From assembly GCA_021797225.1 (NCBI GenBank), contig JAKAAE010000069.1:1-7698 (forward strand): a stretch of DNA of 7,698 bases. The letters run 5' to 3'. Of this stretch, positions 1 to 4,780 are shown piece by piece. A model generated the notes under the pieces. It saw only the letters and a program-made list of their open reading frames with translations. It did not search any database and was not told the DNA's origin. The position numbers and the translations under genes are program-made. Source of the stretch: Thermoplasmata archaeon. GTDB lineage: Archaea; Thermoplasmatota; Thermoplasmata; Thermoplasmatales; Thermoplasmataceae. Numbering within the stretch: the stretch's first letter is position 1; each line of letters starts with the position of its first letter.

Positions 1-65
1 ATGACTATTCTGAATATGCCGCCTGTTGAAAGCGGAATCTTCCATGCATTTTCTATGCTTTTCAT
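1..65 (-). CDS. 5' end of an unknown gene, cut by the window edge
   Basis: Reading leftward from an ATG at 63-65, the frame stays open to base 1 and begins MKSIENAWKIP. I do not recognise the protein; only about 21 residues are visible. Support for it being real is an AT-rich TATA-like element centred about 26 bases upstream of the ATG, the spacing seen for other leaderless genes here, and ordinary amino-acid composition. The frame is also open upstream of the ATG back to the stop codon of the 77-residue gene (114-116), in the same frame, so a read-through or split-gene relation is possible but unsupported. The plus-strand reading of the same bases has its own short ORF, so the call is weak. 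Confidence 0.35.
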   Translation of the reverse strand, partial: MKSIENAWKIPLSTGGIFRIV

Positions 66-82
66 ATAAGCGTATGCATTAG

Positions 83-99
83 TTATTATTAAAATATTT
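83..99 (-). promoter_or_regulatory. TATA-like promoter element for the left-edge gene
   Basis: On the minus strand this reads AAATATTTTAATAATAA. Its centre is about 26 bases upstream of the ATG at 63-65, which fits leaderless transcription. AT-rich sequence is common here, so the assignment depends on spacing alone. Confidence 0.3.
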
Positions 100-113
100 C
101 CGGGACTGTTACA

Positions 114-347
114 TTATTCTATTTTTGTCTTGGCTACCTGGCTGAATTTGGTAATTTTACCCTCTGTATCTATACTGAGGTAAACGGTATAATGAAATCC
201 GGCAAAATCAAACTCAGTGGATACATCGTATCTATCACTATTGTTTACTATGCTATTTACTGTAAAATTTTCAACTGCATCAGAATACATATCCTTAATA
301 TTTTTCTCCGTTATGGTTTTGACATCTTTCATGCTTTCGATATCCAT
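114..347 (-). CDS. small protein of unknown function, 77 aa
   Basis: A 77-residue acidic, soluble protein with no signal peptide or membrane segment. The first 30 residues look helical and rich in Lys/Asp/Glu. The rest (about 31-77) alternates in a way that suggests a small beta sheet, ending in YLSIDTEGKITKF, a typical strand-turn-strand pattern. No cysteines and no clear catalytic motif are present. I do not recognise the family. The start ATG has no Shine-Dalgarno site, but an AT-rich TATA-like element lies 19-33 bases upstream, as at other genes here. It is transcribed away from the transaldolase-like gene, and the two share the 144-base divergent region. The coherent reading and promoter position make a real gene likely; the function is unknown. 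Confidence 0.6.
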   Translation of the reverse strand: MDIESMKDVKTITEKNIKDMYSDAVENFTVNSIVNNSDRYDVSTEFDFAGFHYTVYLSIDTEGKITKFSQVAKTKIE

Positions 348-365
348 AAAAGGTTATTATCATTC

Positions 366-380
366 TATTATTAATTATTT
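366..380 (-). promoter_or_regulatory. TATA-like element for the 77-aa gene
   Basis: The AT-only minus-strand stretch AAATAATTAATAATA is centred about 26 bases upstream of the ATG ending at 347, consistent with a leaderless transcript. There is no Shine-Dalgarno sequence between it and the start. Confidence 0.35.
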
Positions 381-455
381 CTTAATTATTCTTTCCGACT
401 GTTATTTAATTACGTGAATATGAAAATTTTTAAAATCTCTATTAAAAACAAATAG

Positions 456-464
456 TTATATATA
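456..464 (+). promoter_or_regulatory. TATA box of the transaldolase-like gene
   Basis: TTATATATA lies 28-36 bases upstream of the ATG at 492. That spacing puts transcription initiation at or just before the start codon, and no Shine-Dalgarno motif intervenes. With the minus-strand element at 366-380 it forms a divergent promoter region between bases 348 and 491. Confidence 0.55.
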
Positions 465-491
465 GAAAAAAATAATTATAACACGATTAAA

Positions 492-1169
492 ATGAAATTC
501 TTTCTTGATAGCTGCAATGTTGACGAAATAAAGGAAATTTCAGATTATGGATTTATCGATGGAGTCACAACAGATCCGTCCTCAATTGCGCGTGAAGTAT
601 CCAAAGGCAGTACGACAGAGCAGGTAATAACAAGTATTATCAAACTTGTCAATGGTGAGGTCCATATTCAGGTGGTGACACAGGATTTTGATACCATAAT
701 GTCGCAGGCCATGAAAATCCATTCTCTCGGAATGAATGTAATTGTAAAAATACCGGCAACCCTTGTGGGATTAAAGGCCATGTTAAAACTGAACGATAAG
801 AAAATAAAATGCTCAGCCTCTTCCGTGTATAATTCTGTCCAGGCTATTATGGCTGCACAGAATTACGCCGAATATGTTTCAATAAGGACAGGGGTCATAG
901 ACGAAAATGGAAAGGATGGAATGGAGCTGGCATACAGCGTAAATGAAACTTTGAAAAACAATAAATTCGATTCAAAGGTCCTGATTACAAATATTTCCAA
1001 TCCGGAACACATAGTAAGGGCGGGCATAATGGGCGTTGGAGCTATTTCTGTACCCTATAATTTAATAAAAACACTTGGAAGCCATATTAATACATTAGAT
1101 GATATAGCAAAGTATATGGAAGACTGGGATAAAATTCCGGAAAGCAGCAGAACATTTTTCAATAAATAA
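492..1169 (+). CDS. TalC/FSA-family transaldolase-like protein, altered active site
   Basis: At 225 residues this is the size of the small archaeal transaldolase/fructose-6-phosphate aldolase family (class I aldolases with a TIM barrel). Family landmarks are clear: MKFFLD with Asp6, GVTTDPS at 24-30, VKIPAT with the Schiff-base Lys86, VYNSVQ at 112-117, AEYVS at 126-130, and KVLITNISNP at 162-171. Compared from memory with Thermoplasma acidophilum transaldolase and E. coli TalB, Asp6, Lys86 and Ser130 are kept. The usual Asn28 is Asp, Glu60 is Gln, Asn108 is Ser, and the phosphate-site residues Arg135, Ser167 and Arg169 are Val, Asn and Ser. The protein could therefore form a Schiff base but is unlikely to bind sugar phosphates normally. 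It may be a specialised paralogue acting on unphosphorylated aldehydes or ketones, or be non-catalytic. Cytosolic. The family call is firm; the pentose-phosphate role is doubtful. Leaderless start with a TATA box at 456-464. Confidence 0.9.
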   Translation: MKFFLDSCNVDEIKEISDYGFIDGVTTDPSSIAREVSKGSTTEQVITSIIKLVNGEVHIQVVTQDFDTIMSQAMKIHSLGMNVIVKIPATLVGLKAMLKLNDKKIKCSASSVYNSVQAIMAAQNYAEYVSIRTGVIDENGKDGMELAYSVNETLKNNKFDSKVLITNISNPEHIVRAGIMGVGAISVPYNLIKTLGSHINTLDDIAKYMEDWDKIPESSRTFFNK

Positions 1170-1178
1170 ACATGACTG

Positions 1179-1203
1179 TATAATTTTGATTATTTGTTTG
1201 TGT
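1179..1203 (+). terminator. possible T-rich terminator after the transaldolase-like gene
   Basis: A T-rich stretch with several runs of three or four T lies 10-34 bases after the stop codon. Archaeal termination usually relies on such T-rich tracts without a hairpin. The evidence is composition and position only. Confidence 0.25.
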
Positions 1204-1283
1204 TCAAAGACCCTCATTCAGCCTGCCTCATCATTATCTGGTTTTGCATAGTAGCAGTAGTATTGTTAATTTTATAAACACCT

Positions 1284-1295
1284 TATTTGCAAATA
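1284..1295. repeat. 12-bp perfect palindrome upstream of the peroxiredoxin gene
   Basis: TATTTGCAAATA is its own reverse complement. It ends 15 bases before the TATA box at 1311-1318, where an activator or redox-responsive regulator could bind. A palindrome of this length is expected once or twice by chance in an AT-rich window of this size, so position is the main argument. Confidence 0.3.
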
Positions 1296-1310
1296 GTGCC
1301 ACATCATATT

Positions 1311-1318
1311 TTTATATA
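1311..1318 (+). promoter_or_regulatory. TATA box of the peroxiredoxin gene
   Basis: TTTATATA is centred about 29 bases before the ATG at 1344 but only about 20 before the ATG at 1335. Archaeal TATA boxes sit near -26, so this favours 1344 as the start of a leaderless or nearly leaderless message. Confidence 0.5.
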
Positions 1319-1343
1319 CTGATAGTATGCATTAATGATAAAT

Positions 1344-1814
1344 ATGGTAAACGAAGGAGAAATCGCGCCGGATTTTGAGGCATTAGATACAGGATTGAAA
1401 AGCAGAAAACTATCAGATTACAGAGGTAATGTTACAGTACTTGCCTTCTTTCCAGGAGCATTTACATCGGTTTGTACAAAGGAGATGTGTACCTTCAGGG
1501 ATTCCATGGCAAACTTTAACAAATTGAATGCAAAAGTAATTGGAATAAGTGTCGATGCACCCTTCTCGCTCAAGGAATTTGCAACAAAAAATAACCTGCA
1601 ATTCGATCTGTTAAGTGATGGTAACAGAGAAATATCAGAGAAATATGGTGTTTTGTACAAAAACTTCCTAAACATAAACAAATTAACAGCTTCAAAGAGG
1701 TCGGTATTTATTCTTGACAAGAATGGAAAAATTATATATAAATGGGTGAGCGAGGATGCAGGCAAGGAACCAGATTATAAAAAGATAGAAGAAATAATAT
1801 CTAAATCTAACTAA
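1344..1814 (+). CDS. peroxiredoxin, BCP/PrxQ-like two-cysteine type
   Basis: A thiol peroxidase that reduces hydrogen peroxide or organic hydroperoxides. Numbering from the in-frame upstream ATG at 1335, the sequence carries the active-site pattern P-x3-T-x2-C as PGAFTSVC (Pro40, Thr44, peroxidatic Cys47) and the conserved Arg122 in SKRSVFIL. Cys52 is exactly five residues after Cys47, the spacing used by BCP/PrxQ enzymes to form an intramolecular disulfide, so an atypical two-Cys cycle is likely. The length is normal and there is no signal peptide, so it is cytosolic. I chose the ATG at 1344 (MVNEGEIAPDF) because it matches the usual family N-terminus and the TATA spacing; starting at 1335 would add three residues. 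The electron donor, thioredoxin or a similar protein, is not encoded nearby. Its 3' end almost touches the convergent carbonic anhydrase-like gene. Confidence 0.93.
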   Translation: MVNEGEIAPDFEALDTGLKSRKLSDYRGNVTVLAFFPGAFTSVCTKEMCTFRDSMANFNKLNAKVIGISVDAPFSLKEFATKNNLQFDLLSDGNREISEKYGVLYKNFLNINKLTASKRSVFILDKNGKIIYKWVSEDAGKEPDYKKIEEIISKSN

Positions 1815-1815
1815 A

Positions 1816-2343
1816 TTAATCTAAATTATATTTATTAAGATTTTTTGCATATCTTGTACAGAAACTGTTATAATTTTCCTTATATTTTTTCCACAGCGCC
1901 ATATAGTCATCTGATACTGTACCGACAACCCGGGCAGGTACGCCCACTGCAATAGATTTTTCTGGAATTATACTATTATTTTTAACAACCGCTCCCTCGC
2001 CTATGGCAGCCCATTCACCAATAGTTGCAAAATCCGAAACTGTTGAATTCATTCCTATTACTGCAAAGTTGCCTATTTTTCCTGTATGTATGACAGATAA
2101 ATGTCCGATGGTGACGTGATCACCTATTACTGTTTCTTCTCCAGGTCTTGCATGAACCACACAATTATCTTCAATTGCAGAATATGAACCGACATTTATG
2201 GTTCCGTAATCACCACGTAAAACCGCTCCTGGGCCGATCCATACATTATCCCCGATATGGACATTGCCGATGACGGTGGCGTTCTCAAAAATATAGGTAT
2301 TTTTACCTATTACAGGGAATTTCCCCTCAAATTCGTATATCAT
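1816..2343 (-). CDS. gamma-class carbonic anhydrase-like protein (left-handed beta helix)
   Basis: A 175-residue protein built of hexapeptide repeats of the [IV]-G-x-x type from about residue 10 to 145, followed by a C-terminal helix (about 146-172), as in gamma carbonic anhydrases and the related YrdA/PaaY/CaiE group. The three zinc-ligand histidines are present: His64 in CVVHAR, and His81 and His86 in IGHLSVIHTG. Arg43 and Asp45 in VLRGDYG match the Arg/Asp pair at the trimer interface of the Methanosarcina enzyme Cam. The acidic loop with Cam's proton-shuttle Glu is absent (Pro67 there), so it belongs to the shorter CamH-like branch, where activity varies. The catalytic-site Gln of Cam is Glu58 here. 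Expected to be a cytosolic trimer hydrating CO2. A metal-binding acyltransferase-like role is the main alternative. Leaderless start with its own TATA element. Confidence 0.87.
   Translation of the reverse strand: MIYEFEGKFPVIGKNTYIFENATVIGNVHIGDNVWIGPGAVLRGDYGTINVGSYSAIEDNCVVHARPGEETVIGDHVTIGHLSVIHTGKIGNFAVIGMNSTVSDFATIGEWAAIGEGAVVKNNSIIPEKSIAVGVPARVVGTVSDDYMALWKKYKENYNSFCTRYAKNLNKYNLD
1841..1846 (+). terminator. T-tract that may end the peroxiredoxin transcript inside the opposing gene
   Basis: The stop codons of the peroxiredoxin and carbonic anhydrase-like genes are one base apart, so there is no room between them for a terminator. The first T6 run downstream of the peroxiredoxin stop is here, 27 bases on, within the 3' coding end of the opposing gene. 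The role is inferred. Confidence 0.25.
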
Positions 2344-2361
2344 ATATGCCGAATTATTACA

Positions 2362-2373
2362 TTAATATAAATA
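2362..2373 (-). promoter_or_regulatory. TATA box of the carbonic anhydrase-like gene
   Basis: On the minus strand this reads TATTTATATTAA, 19-30 bases upstream of the ATG ending at 2343. It fills most of the 33-base gap behind the winged-helix gene, so the carbonic anhydrase-like gene probably has its own leaderless transcript even though it lies downstream of that gene. Confidence 0.45.
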
Positions 2374-2376
2374 TGT

Positions 2377-2655
2377 CTATGAACTGGAATCATTACCTGC
2401 CTGATCGTCATTGAATTTGAAATAACGGACAAGCCTCCCTTTATCATCATAAATATCCCTGTACTGTACCTTATCAGCCCAGATTAATGACGTGAGTTCC
2501 ATATGGATCATCCATTCTTCATGGTGATTCCCGAGGTGTTCCTTCAGTTCCTTTAATGTATATGCGTTCTCCCTGTTTTTTTCCAGAAATTCTAAAATAT
2601 ACTTTTTAATATCCACATTTTCAGATGAATTGAAAGTTTTTGAATCTACAGGCAT
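2377..2655 (-). CDS. small winged-helix-like protein, 92 aa
   Basis: A 92-residue charged protein. Residues 14-27 form a helix (VDIKKYILEFLEKN), 32-41 read YTLKELKEHL as a typical second helix, 46-60 form a likely recognition helix (EEWMIHMELTSLIW), and 62-82 give a two-stranded wing (KVQYRDIYDDKGRLVRYFKF). The order and size fit a winged helix-turn-helix domain, with short acidic and Ser-rich tails. The specific family is not recognised, and DNA binding is an inference; the modest basic content leaves room for a protein-protein role. It follows the CoxG-like gene by one base and has a strong Shine-Dalgarno sequence, so the two are translated from one message and may act together. The ATG chosen is the first in frame and is fixed by that site. 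Confidence 0.75.
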   Translation of the reverse strand: MPVDSKTFNSSENVDIKKYILEFLEKNRENAYTLKELKEHLGNHHEEWMIHMELTSLIWADKVQYRDIYDDKGRLVRYFKFNDDQAGNDSSS

Positions 2656-2656
2656 A

Positions 2657-3109
2657 TTATTTCACCTGATCTTCTTCAAGTGCTTTCTTATAGCTAGAAA
2701 CAAGCTTGGTAATATATTTTTGCGCTGCACTCTTCATCATCCTTGCACCCATGCTGGCAGCAGTTCCCACAATATTCATTTCCGCCTTCCACTGAACTTT
2801 TGTCTGATCATTTTCTCCAGTAAACTGGAAATTAAGGGTAAAATCTACAGATGCGCCTGAACCATTGCCCCTGCCCTTTAATGTAATCATTTTGTTAGCC
2901 TCACTTTCGGTTACATCAAGAACCAAATCAAATTTGCCCTTTATAAATGATACACCTGCCTTAGCCGTCAGTTTCATTTCAGTATCACTTATTTTTTCGT
3001 GGCTTATGAGATCGGGTACAAGTTTTACCAGATCTTCCAGGTCGGCTACCTGGTTATATGATTTTTCAGGCGTGGTCTTTACCTCGAAAGAATCTTCAAA
3101 GTTTAACAT
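2657..3109 (-). CDS. CoxG-like SRPBCC (START-fold) protein
   Basis: A 150-residue protein with the layout of the CO dehydrogenase subunit G family (PF06240, SRPBCC superfamily). It opens with a strand and helix ending near VPDLISHEK (31-39). The middle strands include GVSFIKGKFDLVLDV (52-66) and GRGNGSGASVDF (79-90). It ends with a long helix GARMMKSAAQKYITKLVSS (121-139). There is no signal peptide or membrane segment. The fold makes a deep hydrophobic pocket for a lipid-like ligand, and in CO-oxidising bacteria CoxG assists membrane attachment or quinone contact of CO dehydrogenase. No CO dehydrogenase genes are visible here, so a different partner or ligand is likely. It is first in a two-gene unit with the winged-helix gene (1-base gap). 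Its TATA box at 3139-3149 lies slightly further upstream than usual, suggesting a leader of roughly 6-10 bases. Confidence 0.85.
   Translation of the reverse strand: MLNFEDSFEVKTTPEKSYNQVADLEDLVKLVPDLISHEKISDTEMKLTAKAGVSFIKGKFDLVLDVTESEANKMITLKGRGNGSGASVDFTLNFQFTGENDQTKVQWKAEMNIVGTAASMGARMMKSAAQKYITKLVSSYKKALEEDQVK
2662..2667 (-). promoter_or_regulatory. Shine-Dalgarno site of the winged-helix gene
   Basis: AGGTGA on the minus strand matches the archaeal anti-Shine-Dalgarno UCACCU perfectly and lies six bases before the ATG. It sits inside the last codons of the CoxG-like gene, marking an internal operon start. It is the only perfect site I see, while the genes with their own promoters lack one. 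Confidence 0.75.
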
Positions 3110-3138
3110 AAATTTAGATTAATACATTGTAAATAAAT

Positions 3139-3149
3139 GTTTATATAGA
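3139..3149 (-). promoter_or_regulatory. TATA box of the CoxG-like / winged-helix operon
   Basis: TCTATATAAAC on the minus strand is centred about 35 bases before the ATG ending at 3109. The expected initiation point is about 6-10 bases before the ATG. An ATG within that stretch (3125-3127) is followed at once by a stop, so 3109 remains the start. Confidence 0.5.
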
Positions 3150-3192
3150 AATAAAAATTGAAGCGTTTTTGGTACCATTTGAATAGTTAATT

Positions 3193-3206
3193 CTATAAAA
3201 ATGAAA
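3193..3206 (-). terminator. possible T-rich terminator after prephenate dehydratase
   Basis: On the minus strand TTTCATTTTTATAG lies about 25-37 bases past the prephenate dehydratase stop, and another T-rich run follows near 3150-3160. Composition and position are the only evidence. Confidence 0.25.
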
Positions 3207-3229
3207 TACTACGCCATTAAGTGATTTGA

Positions 3230-4054
3230 TTATTGTGGAACCGTTGCCGATTCGTATGTGCCCAGTACCCTGAACTGTGTGGTCATTTTCCGGATCAATG
3301 AAATTGCATGATCAGATCTATCATTCTTTTCTATGTCTATGAAAAATAGGTAATTGAACGGATTGTACTGAATTGGCCTTGATTCTATTTTGGTCATATT
3401 TATATTATCATCATTGAACACCTTCAGTATATTATAAAGACCACCTATCCTGTTAACGATTGAAAATGCCAGTGAAATCTTAGAACGCTCCGTGGGCAAA
3501 ACCGGATTCTCTGATATAAGAAAAAATCGTGTATAGTTATTATGTGTATTTTCTATGTTTTTAACAATTATTTCCATATTATTTATTCTGGCTGCAAGTT
3601 CACTGGCTATAGCTGCATATGTATTTTTATTGTAATTCTTTACAATTTTAACACTTCCTGCGGTGTCATATTCACCTACCGGCTTTATACCATGATTATA
3701 AATAAACTCTGAGCACTGGGACAGGGCCTGAGGATGTGAAAGTACATATTTTATATCGCCTAGCTTTACTCCCTGTCTGGCTATAAGGCAATGTTCTATT
3801 CTTAAATAATGCTCCTTAACTATTGAAAAATCGCTTTTAAAAAGAAAGTCATATGTTTGATTTACAGAACCTTCAATGGAATTTTCTATGGGAACCACAC
3901 CGGCATGTATTTCCTTATTGCTCAGGGCATCAAAAACGGCACGCACTGATTCGAGGGGAACGTAATCACCCTGTATCATTTGCATAGCAGCTATATTGCT
4001 GTAAGCTCCCGGTTCGCCAAAATATCCTACTTTCAATACATGGATATATTTCAT
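3230..4054 (-). CDS. pheA: prephenate dehydratase with C-terminal ACT domain
   Basis: Converts prephenate to phenylpyruvate, the committed step to phenylalanine. This is a monofunctional enzyme: there is no chorismate mutase domain, and 274 residues is the usual length. Catalytic-domain landmarks are GYFGEPGAYS (10-19), VVPIENSIEGSV (53-64), HPQALSQC (107-114), DTAGSV (130-135) and the TRF motif at Thr175-Arg176-Phe177. The ACT domain (about 190-274) has GGLYNIL (204-210) and ESRP (224-227), the phenylalanine-binding motifs, so feedback inhibition is expected. Cytosolic. It starts 6 bases after the SpoIIM-family gene. The ATG at 4054 lacks a Shine-Dalgarno site; a TTG at codon 7 (4034-4036) would give MKVGYFGEPG, the usual family N-terminus, and has an AT-rich TATA-like stretch at the right distance. 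The true start may therefore be 4036. Confidence 0.95.
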   Translation of the reverse strand: MKYIHVLKVGYFGEPGAYSNIAAMQMIQGDYVPLESVRAVFDALSNKEIHAGVVPIENSIEGSVNQTYDFLFKSDFSIVKEHYLRIEHCLIARQGVKLGDIKYVLSHPQALSQCSEFIYNHGIKPVGEYDTAGSVKIVKNYNKNTYAAIASELAARINNMEIIVKNIENTHNNYTRFFLISENPVLPTERSKISLAFSIVNRIGGLYNILKVFNDDNINMTKIESRPIQYNPFNYLFFIDIEKNDRSDHAISLIRKMTTQFRVLGTYESATVPQ

Positions 4055-4066
4055 ATATATTTAAAA
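4053..4066 (-). promoter_or_regulatory. candidate promoter of prephenate dehydratase
   Basis: TTTTAAATATATAT on the minus strand overlaps the stop codon of the upstream gene. It is centred about 24 bases before the alternative TTG start at 4036, but is too close to serve the ATG at 4054. It supports the TTG start as a leaderless one, though the stretch is simply AT-rich. Confidence 0.35.
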
Positions 4067-4729
4067 TTGGTTAAAATCATATTCATCATATTCCTTTTGC
4101 TTATGCCCGTATTCTCCAGTGTTTATATGCCTGTATAGCCATATGAGGAATGCAATTATAAATACTGCCGGTATCCACATATAAAATGCATACAAGAGAT
4201 GCCCAGATTCCTCCAGCAGGATTTCTGATGTTTCTATGGCTCCGGCAAATGCAAGCTCTATAACTATGAAGACGTACATATAGATAATTTTTTTATAATT
4301 ATTTCTCAATTTTCCCTTTAAAAGATAATACAGAAGATAGGTCCCTGAGCTCACGGCTACTGCGTACGCTGGGAGTTCCAGCCACGAGTGTGGTAAAAGC
4401 ATCAGTGTTGCGAATATTGCAAAACCATTTACATGATCTGCAGTACCCTCCACAGCTATAACAGACGCTGTTGATCCTATAGAAAAGAGAAACATAAGGA
4501 TTCCTATAATTGGTATAAACTCTATGGATGCTATTAAAAGATTATGGGGGAATATGCTCAGCCACATGGGGAGAAATGATTGGGATATAATTGCATTATC
4601 CTCAGATTTAAAGCTCTGATAAAGGGCAGGATCATGAATGGGGAGCGAAGATATTATGGCAAATCCTGCAAGCTCAATTATAAAAGATAACAGGAATAAG
4701 TGTTTTAACTCTGGCATCTTTATCTTCAT
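4061..4729 (-). CDS. SpoIIM-family (DUF95) integral membrane protein
   Basis: A 222-residue membrane protein with about six hydrophobic segments (roughly 10-28, 63-82, 102-116, 120-137, 147-165, 180-199). The family signature is visible: PHNLLIASIEFIPIIG (61-76), where many members have a similar N-x-x-V/I-A pattern, and LLPHSWLELPAYAVAVSSG (111-129), matching the LPHGxxELPA core. The C-terminus (204-222) is hydrophilic and acidic/Tyr-rich, probably in the cytosol. In Bacillus, SpoIIM works in engulfment during sporulation, but the family is widespread in archaea that do not sporulate, where its role is unknown. It lies 51 bases after the ClC gene and has its own TATA box. Prephenate dehydratase follows by 6 bases, with no evident functional tie. 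Confidence 0.82.
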   Translation of the reverse strand: MKIKMPELKHLFLLSFIIELAGFAIISSLPIHDPALYQSFKSEDNAIISQSFLPMWLSIFPHNLLIASIEFIPIIGILMFLFSIGSTASVIAVEGTADHVNGFAIFATLMLLPHSWLELPAYAVAVSSGTYLLYYLLKGKLRNNYKKIIYMYVFIVIELAFAGAIETSEILLEESGHLLYAFYMWIPAVFIIAFLIWLYRHINTGEYGHKQKEYDEYDFNQF

Positions 4730-4750
4730 GTATTCTATATTTCAATCATA

Positions 4751-4763
4751 TTATTTATATTTT
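4751..4763 (-). promoter_or_regulatory. TATA box of the SpoIIM-family gene
   Basis: AAAATATAAATAA on the minus strand lies 22-34 bases before the ATG ending at 4729, ideal for a leaderless transcript. It sits in the 51-base gap behind the ClC gene. Confidence 0.45.
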
Positions 4764-4780
4764 GGTCAAAAATTTATACA

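Noticed and set aside
192..417. Two overlapping plus-strand ORFs of 60-66 codons opposite the 77-aa gene
   Set aside because: They have hydrophobic, low-complexity translations from AT-rich antisense sequence, overlap each other in different frames, and run into the transaldolase promoter region.
1170..1334. Possible small RNA or gene in the 165-base gap before the peroxiredoxin gene
   Set aside because: Only ORFs of about a dozen codons are present and there is no stable hairpin by eye. The promoter elements and palindrome account for what is visible.
1418..1765. Minus-strand ORF of 115 codons inside the peroxiredoxin gene
   Set aside because: The peroxiredoxin motifs on the plus strand explain this region; the antisense frame has no recognisable features or promoter.
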